Origin: Ooceraea biroi
Taxonomy: Eukaryota > Arthropoda > Insecta > Hymenoptera > Formicidae
NCBI RefSeq assembly: GCF_003672135.1
Contig: NC_039511.1
Location: forward strand, 4,180,464-4,244,463
Length of the DNA: 64,000 nucleotides
Direction: 5' to 3'
In this document: positions 51,927 through 63,363 of the stretch, piece by piece
How positions within the stretch are numbered: the stretch's first letter is position 1
Layout of the letters: each line of letters starts with the position of its first letter
The notes under the pieces: model-generated
Told to the model about the DNA's origin: nothing
What the model saw: only the letters and a program-made list of their open reading frames with translations
The model's database searches: none
Translations under genes and position numbers: made by a program

Positions 51927-54718
51927 ATGATATCCCCTTTAATCATCCTGATCCTTTCGGTGGGGATCTGCTACAGTAACCCAGACGCTAAGAGACTTTA
52001 CGATGATCTGCTCTCAAATTACAATCGGCTGATCCGACCTGTATCCAATAATACCGACACCGTTATTGTGAAGCTGGGACTCCGTCTCTCGCAGCTCATT
52101 GATCTCGTACGTGATATGTATATATATCTCGCAACATAAGTTTATGTGCAATATCCTCTGTGAATTGAACATATATATCCGGCAATGTAACTGTCTCTTT
52201 TCTCATGAAATCCATTTGTCCTTTGCAGAATTTAAAAGATCAAATCCTAACGACGAACGTCTGGCTAGAACACGTGAGTTGAATATCTGAGGGTTGAGTT
52301 AATATCGAAGAGAACTTGACGAACTTTTAGTTGCTATCGAGGTTGTGACCCGAAGGTTGCCCCGTATGACTGAGATAAAATTAATAATTTCAGGAATGGC
52401 AGGACCATAAGTTCCAGTGGGATCCTTTGGAATACGGAGGTGTCACTGAACTCTACGTGCCTAGCGAGCACATATGGCTGCCCGATATCGTGCTTTATAA
52501 CAAGTACGTGATACTGTACTCCCGATATATTTATTTCTCTTACAATTGTAAGGAAGTCTATAAATCTACTGCGCAGAATGTCCTGCATTCTTCGGCTTAT
52601 CGATTTTGCGATCGGAAATTACACGACGTGTCACGTCTACATTGTGTGCGCTACGAGCGTAATAACTATCGAAATAATGAACAATTTATTTTCAGCGCGG
52701 ACGGGGAATACGGCGTGACGACGATGACCAAGGCTATTCTGCATTATACCGGCAAGGTTCTTTGGACACCACCGGCAATTTTTAAATCCTCCTGCGAGAT
52801 AGACGTCAGATACTTTCCCTTCGATCAGCAAACTTGTTTCATGAAATTCGGCTCGTGGACGTACGACGGCTTCCAAGTAAGTAAACTAATTGGTTTTGAG
52901 ACAGCAAATATACAAGTATATGCAAAATGTGTGCAACTATGTAAATATCGCGCTGATCATTTTTACCATTGCAGGATCGATCTCTGATATTTTATCCACT
53001 TGTACGTTTTTCAGATCGATCTAAAACACATCAATCAAAATGTGGGCGACAAAGTCGAAGTAGGCATCGACCTGCGAGAATATTATCCTAGCGTAGAATG
53101 GGACATACTGGGGGTTCCGGCGGAACGTCACAAGAAATACTATCCATGCTGTCACGAACCGTATCCCGACATATTCTTCAACATAACTCTGCGTCGAAAA
53201 ACCTTGTTCTACACGGTGAATCTCATAGTACCATGCGTTAGCATCTCTTACTTGTCGGTGCTGGCCTTCTACCTGCCAGCTGATTCCGGAGAGAAGATCG
53301 CGCTGTGCATCAACATCCTGCTTTCCCAAACCATGTTTTTCCTGCTGATATCTGAGATTATACCATCCACGTCATTAGCGCTACCGTTGCTCGGCAAATA
53401 TCTGCTCTTCACGATGATCTTAGTCGGACTGTCAGTCGTGATAACGATTATTATACTGAACGTGCACTACCGCAAACCGAGCACTCATAAAATGGCACCT
53501 TGGGTGAGGAAAATCTTCATCAGGAGATTACCGAAACTGCTCCTGATGAGAGTGCCCGATGATCTTCTCAATGATCTCGCCGCGCACAAGATACACGGAC
53601 GAGGAAGATCGGGAAAGAAGAGCAAATTCAATGCTGCCATTACAGCAGCAGCGCAATCATCATCGATAATATCTTCGCCGGATTCTGCCCGCCATCAGAG
53701 AATCGACGGTACAAACGGTCCTTTCAAAGACCTTTCTACTCAATTTAAGATAATCGATTCTATGTGAAAAATTCGATGTAAGCTTTTTCTAGCTTGAACT
53801 GACAAAATCATTCGTCCGGACTAAAGTCATTTGCTAAAGTGGTGGATGAGATTATCGGATCCCACTTATTTCGCGCGTGTTTTTACTCCTTCCATTTTAC
53901 TTAAAGAATCAAACTATATATGTGGCGTTCTATTTTGCCACATAAATTGCAAGAAGCAACGATTGTATGGCAATTATCAATGTTTCAGGTTGCAATGGTT
54001 TACACAGGACGACTGTTCACAATCGATTTCTAGTCGGCAGTTTAGAATATAATGGGCTTCCAACAGTTATGTCCGATCTGGATGAGTCATTGAGCGATGT
54101 AACGCCAAGGAAGAAGTATCCTTTTGAGTTGCAAAAGGCTTTACACAACGTAATGTTTATCCAACATCACATACAACGTCAGGACGAATTCAATGCAGTA
54201 AGAATTTTAAGCAGTTTGACAATATGAATCTGAAAAATTATACAGTCTAAAAGAATATGCGAAGAAAACGTCTAGCTATTTCTGTTACGTTTAAAAAATA
54301 TAGGAGTCTTCTCAAGGATGAAGAAACAATTATAGAAATTGAAAGGAATAATTATAGGAAGAAAATCTATTTATGTTCGAGATTATTTCCAAGATTTTAC
54401 ATTGGACAGGAAAAATCTCTTTTTAGACAAATAAGTGTACCCTTTTAAATATCCTCATTCTTTGTACTTTAAATATATTAATATATTTTTTACCACATCG
54501 TCACACAGGAAGATCAAGATTGGGGTTTCGTCGCAATGGTTCTCGATCGTCTCTTCCTGTGGATTTTCTCGATAGCCTCCGCAGCTGGAACCTTCACGAT
54601 TCTGTGCGAAGCACCGGCGCTCTACGACGACACGAAACCGATCGACATGCAATATTCTTCCGTTGCTCAACAGCAATTTCTACCGCCTGGTCAGGACTTC
54701 TTGGAGACTATCGTGTAG
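51927..54718 (+). CDS. Nicotinic acetylcholine receptor alpha subunit, alpha2-like (seven exons, 542 aa)
   Basis: This is a subunit of a pentameric, acetylcholine-gated cation channel at insect central synapses. Exons: 51927-52106, 52229-52273, 52394-52503, 52696-52876, 53015-53708, 53989-54197 and 54509-54718, all with GT/AG borders and agreeing phases. Residues 1-17 look like a signal peptide, and the mature chain starts NPDAKRLYDDL. The Cys-loop is C145-C159 with 13 residues between. The vicinal cysteines C217-C218 in YYPCCHEPY make it an alpha subunit. Agonist-site segments include WLPDIVLYN (loop A) and W135 (loop B). TM1-TM3 lie at about 236-258, 266-286 and 299-322 and TM4 at 484-505, with a long cytoplasmic loop between TM3 and TM4. 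The TM2 segment ALCINILLSQTMFFLL and the TM3-TM4 loop end QRQDEFNAEDQDWGF match the insect alpha2 (SAD-like) group rather than alpha1. Length is typical. No stop or frameshift was seen. Confidence 0.93.
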
Positions 54719-57257
54719 AAGCGTTCGTAGGACATGATTCTACATATTAACGTGGTATTACCGACATATAAGGAAGCGGCGAGCCGTCTCACCGAATATA
54801 GCGAAGTCTGATAGGTCATACCAAGGAACCGAAGAAACTTTTTCAACGCGAAACGTATAACATTCGCGATTGTTCCATTACGCACATTGCGAGATTCTTA
54901 TTCATAGGGATTCTACTATATCTAGATAAATTACGGTTCTGATGATATTTCTAAGATGTACGAGATATTAGCATTACAATATTGATCGCGGTTCTGGCGG
55001 AACTGGCCTAAAATATATAAGTGTGATTTAATCTCGCGGGAGACAACTCGCCGACTTGCCTTGTACGCGAATGACGATTACGACGCATGATTATTATTCC
55101 TGAAATGAAAAACTTCATTTTTACTTATCGCTATACGCGCAAGTAGTGCGCGAGTCGTTCTTTGATAACAATGTCTATCGATGTTCGCAATGCTGCAACG
55201 GAAGACTTCGCGATAGGTATCATTTGTAAAACTTTTGGTAACGATGGTTACACAGACAATGCATAATAATGCTATTTCACTCGCACATCAAAGTCTAACT
55301 GTATATAGAGACACGTTTCATGCTCTAATTAACCCTTTCGCTACGGCAACGACCGATCGAAAAGCTACTATACAATACGAACGTACGAAACTAGTGGCAT
55401 CCATGTATGTAATTAGCTGGAATCACACCTTTTAACATATTTTAATATTGCATTTTTTATATCTTAATATATGTTGACACTTCTACGAACAGAACAATTC
55501 ATTATTTCATCAAGATTCAACCGAAAAGCTATCATACAGCGGATGCAAAACATTAGCATCCAATATATAAAAGATTCGTTTTATTCATAGACATCAAAAT
55601 TTATCGATATTAAGATATAAAATATGATGTTAGGAGATGTTAGAAGATGTGATATTCATAAATACCATGTAACTTGAACTATAATCCAGTTATTGACGTG
55701 TTTGACTTTGTAGTTAGACTGAAATCTAACTGACATCATATCCTTTAACATGTTTAATATTATATCTTTTACATGTTTGCATTGATATATTTTAACGTTT
55801 ATAGACAGAAAAATTAAATCTTTCGCTACGGCAACCCGGGATGCTAATGGTAACTATTTACACAGGATATTAATATAGTATTAATATAAGATTAATTCGT
55901 TTATATTATAAAAGTCTATTGTTACGCATTCTTTATTAAGATTATAGATTAGTGAATTGTTATGGCGACTATAGTCGCCCTTAGTAGCGAAAGGATTAAT
56001 ATCTACTCGAAAAGAGCAATCGATTCATATACGTAGCATAGTTTTTCGATGAATTATAAACGGAACTTTTTTCATTACAAACGAGTTATCGTATATACTC
56101 GAGTTTGTTCGATATACTGTACGCATTGAAAACCAAAAATAAAGACTACAAAAGGGAAATCAAAGCTTAAATTTTTCATAATTCTTAATAACGAAGTCCG
56201 TAAATCTAATTAAAATATGTGATATACTCACCTTAATGTCAGGAGGATGACCATATCTAAGAACGTTTGTTCCTTAGATTTGTAGTTCTCACGTCACCTA
56301 ATTCTCAGTAGATTACTTGATACAAAGAATGAGTAAGCGTAGAGGATAAACGAGGTTGTTGGACTTACGATTAATAATTTATTTATATTTGCTAAATTAA
56401 ATGCTCTGGCACCATGGAAGATCGTAAATATAACAAATGCACAATTATCGCAACAAAACAGAACGTCGCAACAGTTGTAAGATAAATCATACTCTCAACC
56501 ATTAAAGTTCAGCAAAAATATATTCTAGACAAAACTAGAACAAAACTAGAACGTACTTCGGAAATTGCAGTTTATACGCAATCATTCCCCGGCCCTATTA
56601 CTTGTGCGACCTGTAATTTATCTGTGCAACCAAGGAATATTCTGTTTTCAGTTTCTCTGAGGAAAATTCTACCCTTTGAAAGTGTATAAAATAAAATAGA
56701 GATTATGTGACAAATATATGTTTAACTTAAAACTATTCGGCTAAACGCATGTTCGAACAAGTTATATCAATTCACTTGCAACTGTGTGCAGTCTCTGCAC
56801 GCTATTGGCCTTTGACAGCTAACCGCTTGACTAAAGTATGAGCTTATTGACATTGATACGAAGAGAATACGATATAAAAATGAAATCTACAATCATTTCG
56901 AAATTTCTATAAAACAGTATTCTTCAATCAGCGAAGTATTGCCCATTAAATGACGTTTACTCATATTACCATAATCAGGAAACGATCTTAAAAATAATTT
57001 AAAAACTTGGAAAGTGTTCTTCTTGTAGATTACGAATACTGAAATGTAATTAAAACTTATTAGAAAATAAAAAATTTTAATTTTGCCTTAATGCAATATT
57101 AATTAAATCGTAATACTAATCTAATGTTCAAAAAACGGAATCCTCTTTTGATACAAATAAAGTTTGAAAGAATTGAAAATATTAATAGGATAGAATGAGA
57201 AACACAAGCGAGTGAAGAACACTGTTCTGTCACGCATCTTCGAGCTCTGAAACTTAC
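54719..57257. other. AT-rich stretch downstream of the receptor
   Basis: This should contain the receptor 3' UTR, but no polyadenylation signal could be assigned with confidence. A - strand segment ending at a GTGAGT donor (about 56231) is open for some 20 codons, but its upstream acceptor is poor. Nothing else is recognised. Confidence 0.45.
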
Positions 57258-57324
57258 CCGAGTTTCGTCGTCGAATTTTCTTTGTTCTGCTAACTGCATT
57301 AATATACCTACAAACTGAATTGTG
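57258..57324 (-). CDS. Candidate orphan 67-nt internal exon
   Basis: On the - strand a very good acceptor (pyrimidine-rich tract ending TTTCATTTTAG) is followed by 67 bases open in one frame, coding TIQFVGILMQLAEQRKFDDE then TR, and ended by CGG|GTAAGT. Exon size, borders and composition all look real, but no partner exon on the - strand could be matched in phase and no family is recognised. It may be an exon of a gene spread over AT-rich introns, or a pseudo-exon. Confidence 0.25.
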
Positions 57325-57673
57325 CTAAAATGAAAATAAAACACAAATCGATGCATCCCTCTTATATGAATTATTGTAAATCTCAAAATGCGAGACTGGT
57401 AATTATCGGTAAATGCACTCATCACAATTTCTGACGTTCTAACAATACAATGATTTCACGCCATTTGTTTATAGTACAAGAATATTTGCAGTCTCAAAAT
57501 ACATGTATCATTAAAAATTAATTCGATGATAAAATTATAAATTCTTATGATACCCTTATTTTCAAGATAGAAAAGAAATATCAAGAATATATTATTGTAT
57601 TTCTTCATCTAGAATTAAAATATATGTAAACTGCTATTATAATATATATGTACTAACTTGCGATTTCGTACCA

Positions 57674-57871
57674 ATGATTATTTTTAAATACAAGTATAAT
57701 CGGTGGAGGAAACAAACTGGACACAAGCGTTGGTTTCCAAAGAAGGATATGGACTTTGCTAGTATAAACATGCATGAGAAGACGCATGAAAAAATTTCGG
57801 AGGATATATCTGAAGAGGAGGAAATTCAATTACATCTTGGAGTTTTGGTAAAGGCGATAAAAGACGACTGA
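57674..57871 (+). CDS. Small hypothetical ORF, 65 codons
   Basis: The product begins with a basic, aromatic segment (residues about 8-25, with RWRKQTGHKRWF) and ends with a Glu-rich, probably helical segment (SEEEEIQLHLGVLVKAIKDD). The composition is more protein-like than other ORFs in this AT-rich stretch. There is no signal peptide and no family is recognised. It could be a last exon, since an AG precedes the codon for residue 7, or chance. Confidence 0.22.
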   Translation: MIIFKYKYNRWRKQTGHKRWFPKKDMDFASINMHEKTHEKISEDISEEEEIQLHLGVLVKAIKDD

Positions 57872-59313
57872 ATGGATTTCCAAACGAGGAATCGAGAAAG
57901 GACGTGTAAAGGAAAAGTAGAAGAATCTATGAACAGAACACACTTGAAACATCCTACAAAACAGCATCGCATCGACATACAACTATTGAAAGTTGGATTA
58001 CATAAGCTGGAATAATTCGACACTAACATTAAATCATCCGAGTGTAAACAGTTGTTCTCTCAATCGAATATGAGAAAGAGTTCGAAATATATCGAAGCAA
58101 CGCCGCAAGGCGGAACTTCCATTCTCTCTTCTGCTGCCCTAATGCTTATCAGTATCATCACGACGATATCATACGTATCGATACAAATTACAATATCCTT
58201 GTAATGAAAAGAACTTACGTGTCCTTATACTAGATGAAGTTCGCAAATCCCTTTTCATTGTACGCAAAAATATATGTATATATTTATATATATTTTTTTA
58301 AATATACGCCTATGTGTGCTTATGTTATATATATACTTAGCTAAATTTGTGGAGGCATGCTTTAAATATATGCTGGCACTCCAGTATATCGAGTTTCACC
58401 AAAGATTCAGATTTCTTACACTTTCTCTAAATCCTATCACTAACTCTCCGCGAAATCCGTATTTCAGTACAAAAATAAACATACACGAGAGCATTATTAT
58501 TTGAGACTCAAAACGAGACACTTTTCATTGTTTCACACGCTGTGTTATTTCTTATAATCTTCTATTATAAAAATTGCCGCAGAAAACATAATTAAATATG
58601 ATATATAATTAAACTTTTTAAATATATTAAAATTTATGTCGAATTATATTAAAGGATAATTAATTTTTTTATATTATTTTATATATTTTATACTATCTTA
58701 TTATATACTGTTTAGATTATATTTTCTATTATCAATTAAAAAATTATATAAAAATATATTAAAACATTAAAATTTAAATATATATATTCAAATTATACGT
58801 AAACATAATTAAATCGATCTGAAAATACTTCTTAGGATAATTGATTTATTAAAGAAATTTAATAAATCGATTTAAATGTTTCTATATGACGTGAAGCAAT
58901 AAAACTGTCCCATAGAACTCATGTGTCCAGATTTCCAGCAACAAGCTCATGTACATTTTTTAGCTCGCTCCGAAAAGCTTTCTATATAGAATACAACTTC
59001 TAAATAATACATTGAATTGTTAACCGCTGTTAATAATAAACCGTTAAAATTCCGTCAGATATCGGAAAAACTAAATGATATAACAGACATGCAGAAAATT
59101 GTGAACCAGAGATATTTCGTAACCAAAGAATTTAATTTCCATTATTTATAATGGAGATAAGGAAAGGATACGAGTTTTTCAATACGTGGATATCAAATAT
59201 CCGTTTCTCTTTGCGAAAATATATCTGAAATTCCTTTCAACATTTATGTTTCGTATCACCTTGTTTTTTACGTTATGTCATATATCAATAATCCAGTATA
59301 TTAAGTAGAAGTT
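57872..59313. other. AT-rich stretch, nothing recognised
   Basis: Very AT-rich, especially 58540-58880. No exon, repeat family or RNA gene is recognised. It lies between the receptor side and the 3' side of the LITAF-type gene. Confidence 0.55.
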
Positions 59314-59619
59314 TCATAATTCGGTATCATCGTCACCGTCATCTTCTGTACGATTCGCAGACTTGGATACAATGCTCGCGCGCGATGCATTGTATCCACT
59401 AGGAGCTGACTTCAACGAACTATCATTCTTCGTGTATCGCAACGCGCTGATTTTTGTAAACTTGAAGAGTCGTATACAATATATATATAACTTACATTCT
59501 CGGCGATCCTTCCCTTCTGCTGTTGTTTTTAACGTGCGATAAGCGAAGGATATTGAATAGCCATTACGGAATCGCGTAGCGGGAAGCTGAAATCTATGTG
59601 CACACGCGTAGTCTTGAGA
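59314..59619 (-). other. In-frame open extension after the LITAF stop codon (101 codons)
   Basis: On the - strand, directly after the TGA at 59622-59620, the same frame stays open for 101 codons to a TGA at 59316-59314. The last part is hydrophilic and Ser-rich with an acidic end finishing DDDTEL, which would also fit a C-terminal PDZ-binding type. The base after the stop is T, not the C favoured for insect readthrough. It may be a readthrough extension, an alternative 3' exon (an acceptor-like ATTTCAG precedes CTTCCCGCT in the stretch), or a chance open frame in the 3' UTR. Confidence 0.25.
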
Positions 59620-60770
59620 TCAACCTTTCCAGGTGCCGATATAATTTTTGCAATTCGGACAGAAGTGATGAACGCTCATGAAGGCGCTCATGCAAAATGG
59701 CAGACACGAGCAGAGGCAGCAACTGAAACAAGAGATCGTCACGTCATTATTAAGCGCACAGAAGTTACCGACAGGAACATACGATGAATGTTTTACGCTT
59801 TATAAAAACGAATTTCCCACGATTGTAAAAAATATGCATACAGATTCTAGATTTCTGTCTCGGTATGCGCAGATAATTTCAGAAATAGATTTAAATTTCT
59901 ACAAGACGGGCGATAAAAATCTGCATTCCTGAACGTGATTCTAAGCTGGATAAATTAACGCGGAAATATGTAGATAGATAGATCTTGACGTAAGAAGGAT
60001 AAAAACCGCTTCGATGATCAATGTATAACGTGTGCAAAAACTGCGAATAAAAACAGCAATGTGAATAGAGCAAGGTTTACCATCACTTACCCGAGTAAGC
60101 AGAGCACAATGCAGCAAATATGGGCGCTCGGCTGGTGATCCGATATCGTTGTAGTTTTGATGTCGGCGTGACAGGTCGGACAAGACATCTTCACGGGATT
60201 CGGCCCCAAAGCGTACGCCACATGCTGATGAATAACCCGTACTTCCGGCTGTGGCAGGGAATTCGTCTCCGTCGCGTTAAAACGCGGCTGCGACGTTGAC
60301 TGGCTCGTACCCGGATACGCTGATGGTGTCGGCATTGTCGTTTGATTCGGCGGTTGATTGTCTGAAATCACATTCGAAACCAAATTTAGCATACACACGC
60401 ATATTATCTGTAAAGCATTCCATTTTCTCAGTTTCCTTCAATTTCAATTTACATCCATATAAAAGAAAGACGGAGACAGCTAATTAAAATTAAGCACTGC
60501 TATAAAATGAAGAAAAGGAAAATGGAGAAGCGAGTTTTCTTTTTATTTGAGAAGCTTCATTGAAGTACTCGAAATATACACGTGTACATATTACGTACAT
60601 GGCATAGGTATCGGTACTGACGCAGCTCCCAAAGGATACGGCGGTGAAGTAACTGGAGGACGCATAGGTTCTCCTGCAGAAGCTATGGCCTCCTCGTAAG
60701 ACGGCGGAGCCGTGGGCAGAGGAGCCGAGGAATGGGCGCTAGCCCCGCCAAAACCGATGTTCTTCTCCAT
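59620..60770 (-). CDS. LITAF-domain membrane protein (three coding exons, 181 aa)
   Basis: Proteins of the LITAF/SIMPLE family sit on the cytoplasmic face of late endosomes and lysosomes and recruit sorting and ubiquitin-ligase partners. Coding exons in order of transcription are 60770-60599, 60361-60091 and 59722-59620, with consensus borders and agreeing phases. The first acceptor lies six bases before the ATG, so there is a non-coding 5' exon upstream. The N-terminal half is Pro-rich, with PTAP (residues 19-22, TSG101-type) overlapping PPSY (22-25, WW/Nedd4-type) and a further PPY near 44. The LITAF domain fills the C-terminus: a first CxxC at C118-C121, a hydrophobic Cys-rich membrane segment (about 138-165), and a second CxxC at C169-C172 within HHFCPNC. 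It ends GTWKG where family members end GTYKR. Zinc binding by the two CxxC pairs is known for the family. Confidence 0.92.
59678..59932 (+). CDS. Hypothetical 84-codon ORF antisense to the LITAF last exon
   Basis: An ATG at 59678 opens a frame ending at 59932. The product is soluble and probably helical, with a Gln-rich start followed by a protein-like segment (for example YDECFTLYKNEFPTIVKNM). No family is recognised and no signal or membrane segment is seen. Its first 45 bases are antisense to the coding part of the LITAF last exon and the rest is antisense to the intron. It might instead begin at one of the AG acceptors just inside (after GAGGCAG). The composition argues for a real small gene; the overlap argues for caution. 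Confidence 0.33.
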   Translation: MKALMQNGRHEQRQQLKQEIVTSLLSAQKLPTGTYDECFTLYKNEFPTIVKNMHTDSRFLSRYAQIISEIDLNFYKTGDKNLHS

Positions 60771-60776
60771 GTTTCT

Positions 60777-62885
60777 CTGAAAAGGAATCACTGTTAATAT
60801 ATTCCGTGATTAGTACTTTAATAACTCTTGATGTGCAAAGAAAACAAGCTCCAACTCCTACATAAATCAAGACGCTTGTAATTACTATAATTAAGCTATC
60901 ATCATGTAAAGTATTACTGAGAGACGATAATAAATCTTTTGCGTAGTAATAAATCTTTTACAATGTTACGTATTATACACTGAAAAGATAGATTTATAAT
61001 ATAACTGTATATTCGCATTGCGACCGAGCGATTCTTTTGATTTTAATTAATTTCATACGATATATCACTTTTACACTTTGGATAACATTGTAACTAAAAG
61101 CTCAGACTTTTCAAGATACTTAATGCACTGATTTTGAAGATGTGCATGCGATAACATTTAAATGTAAATGACGAGTGCACGCCTGTGTGCTCACGCGCGA
61201 ATAGAAAGTTGAGCGGATGTTGAGTAACGGAACATGCAATGTATATTTCCTAGTAAAAGTCGACGTAGAAAACTTGCAATCGAAATGTACGCTCTCATAC
61301 TTTACTATCTTGTAATACTTCGGATGGATTACAATATCAATATATGGATTATACTATAGTTATATAGTTTACATAGCTGGTGCATTCACGCATTATTCAC
61401 GCGTAAACATGAGTATTACGATCCTATGTTTGAATATAATCTGCATTTAGCTGACGCGGTTTTATGAACGTCATTTCGTATTTTCTGCAATTTTACATTA
61501 CAAATTCAGAATATTAATTTACCGTAGAAATTGATTCTTGAGTAAAGCAAATTTTAATGCATTAATTTACGCAATTTAACGTAATAATAATATTAGATTG
61601 ACCAGCAAGTTCGTGCGAACTTTTTAGCAAAATTCACATGCAAAACTTTGTAATAAAATAAGTTTCGTGTTTGAATTTTACTAAACAATTCAGACTTTCT
61701 GGTTAATCCAATGGTTAATATAATACTTGGAAACGCAGTTATTATTAAATCGAGTAATATGCAATTTAATAACTTATTATATTATTTAAAAAATAATCTT
61801 TGTAATATATATAAATTATCGAAAATAATTATCTCTTGAAGATAAAATCATCACAAAAACTCCTTCTTGTAGCAAATATTCACACTGATGCGGAATAGTT
61901 ATTTTTAATCACCGAACGTTTCTGTGTTACTGAATACTTTCGCTTTGAAATGACAGATTAAATATGCCAATATATAGTCTTGACACGAATTTTAAAAGAA
62001 CGCCGAAAACAATTTTAAAGAATGATATTTACATCCATTCTTTAATTGATATATAGCAAGCACAAGTATATAGATAGTAAAATATACACGTACAAAGTAT
62101 GTTAAAAAATTTGCTACATAAAAATTAACTATTTCTGATAAACATTTTTGCAATCGTGATTTTCTCAAAATTTCAGTTACTTATCTATCTTATCTAATTC
62201 TAATTAAAGTTATTAAAGATAAAGAATTCTGATAAACAAATGATTAATGATAAATTACTCAAAATAATGTTTAAAAAATAATTCAAGTAATATAAAGCAT
62301 ATCACATATATATAGATATATAATGCTAAAAGAGTTATATTCATGTGTTCTTTATATAAATTTTCGAGTATATTTTCTTATATAATAAATTGTTACTTAT
62401 TCTTCTTATATTTCACAATTGAACAAAAGTATTATACAATAAAAAATTATATTAACCACTTAAAACAAACATATATTTTTATATATAAAACATGCTCCTG
62501 CAATATGTAGTTCTTCCTATAATAAAGAAATATTGTATTACTACTATTATCTATTTAAATTTCAAAAATACAGTAGTCACATATGATGTAGAATAAAATT
62601 GAAAGACCATACATGCGTACTCTATACACATATGTCAGGCAGTTACGATTTGCACACATGCACATGCACGTACGCAATTTCGAAATTTCTAATACAATTC
62701 ACGTAACAATTGACACGCATAAATTTGCGCAAACACTTTTAAGCAGCGAATCGCACGAGCGATGCGCTACAATGTCAATCAAATCATTCGAACAGGGGCA
62801 AAGCAAAATAAAAACCTCCCCGCGATGACAATTGTTACGAAATCGTGGAAATCGGGAAAACGAGATACAACGTAAATTTACTCAC
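60777..62885 (-). other. First intron of the LITAF-type gene
   Basis: An AT-rich interval between the probable non-coding first exon (donor at 62885-62884) and the first coding exon (acceptor at 60778-60777, tract TTCCTTTTCAG). It contains the mariner-like relic at 61593-61711. No other gene is seen. Confidence 0.5.
61593..61711. mobile_element. 119-bp internally deleted mariner-like relic
   Basis: The left end TTAGATTGACCAGCAAGTTC and the inverted right end (reading TTGGATTAACCAGAAAGTCT) match each other at most positions and resemble a mariner terminal repeat. TA precedes the left end and TG follows the right end, a decayed TA duplication. The middle has no transposase sequence. This looks like an old deletion derivative (MITE-like). 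It differs from the ends of the full-length mariners in the window. Confidence 0.6.
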
Positions 62886-62990
62886 CGTTTGTCCCGTGTA
62901 TGCAGACGTGTCCTGTGAATTAGGCAACGATCCACATAACCGTCGTGAGATTAGGTTAACAGTTGCGTCAGGAAGATAAGGTAAATTGCG
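62886..62990 (-). other. Probable non-coding first exon and promoter side of the LITAF-type gene
   Basis: On the - strand the sequence reads ACAAACG|GTGAGTAAA, a good donor with GT at 62885-62884. The first coding exon starts at an acceptor only six bases before its ATG, so an upstream non-coding exon is required, and this is the best candidate. The surroundings (62.9-63.3 kb) are CpG-rich, fitting a promoter. The upstream limit of the exon cannot be seen and the end given is nominal. Confidence 0.4.
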
Positions 62991-63012
62991 ATGACAAGAC
63001 GTAAATGCATAC

Positions 63013-63280
63013 GTGACAAAAGCTCGTCACAGAATACGCGACAGTCGGCTCATGACCTCGACGTCATTCACGATGCTCTACTCGCATGTCGAAAACGAGA
63101 GCGAAAGGAAAACGCGCGATCAAGCTACGGAAAAAACCAGTTGCGTTATCGCGACCAAACGAAACGACCGTGAAGCGACGACTAACGAGATTGATCTCCC
63201 GCGGGCGTTTCTTCGTCAAAATCATCCGATCCCACGTGACTCGCGTCCACCAATCCCAGCGATCGAACTGGAGCGATTAT
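63013..63280 (+). other. Possible divergent first exon on the + strand
   Basis: A frame open over 91 codons from an ATG at 63013 runs through a splice donor, GATTAT|GTAAGT (GT at 63281-63282), in the same CpG-rich stretch from which the LITAF-type gene is transcribed leftward. The product is Arg-rich with no family features, so the exon is more likely 5' UTR than coding. If real, the two genes share a bidirectional promoter. Confidence 0.2.
63233..63238. promoter_or_regulatory. CACGTG E-box in the LITAF-side promoter
   Basis: Read on the - strand it is GTCACGTGGG, close to the CLEAR element bound by MITF/TFE-type factors at lysosomal genes. That would suit a gene for an endolysosomal protein. 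A single six-base match proves little. Confidence 0.22.
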
Positions 63281-63363
63281 GTAAGTAACGCGGAATGTTC
63301 CTAGGGAACGAGTCTTGTTATTGGGTAACAAATACGATGCACATGGAGGCGTCAGATTTAAAT

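Noticed and set aside
59596..59787. 63-codon + ORF overlapping the LITAF last exon
   Set aside because: A shadow frame with no protein-like character, unlike the frame at 59678-59932.
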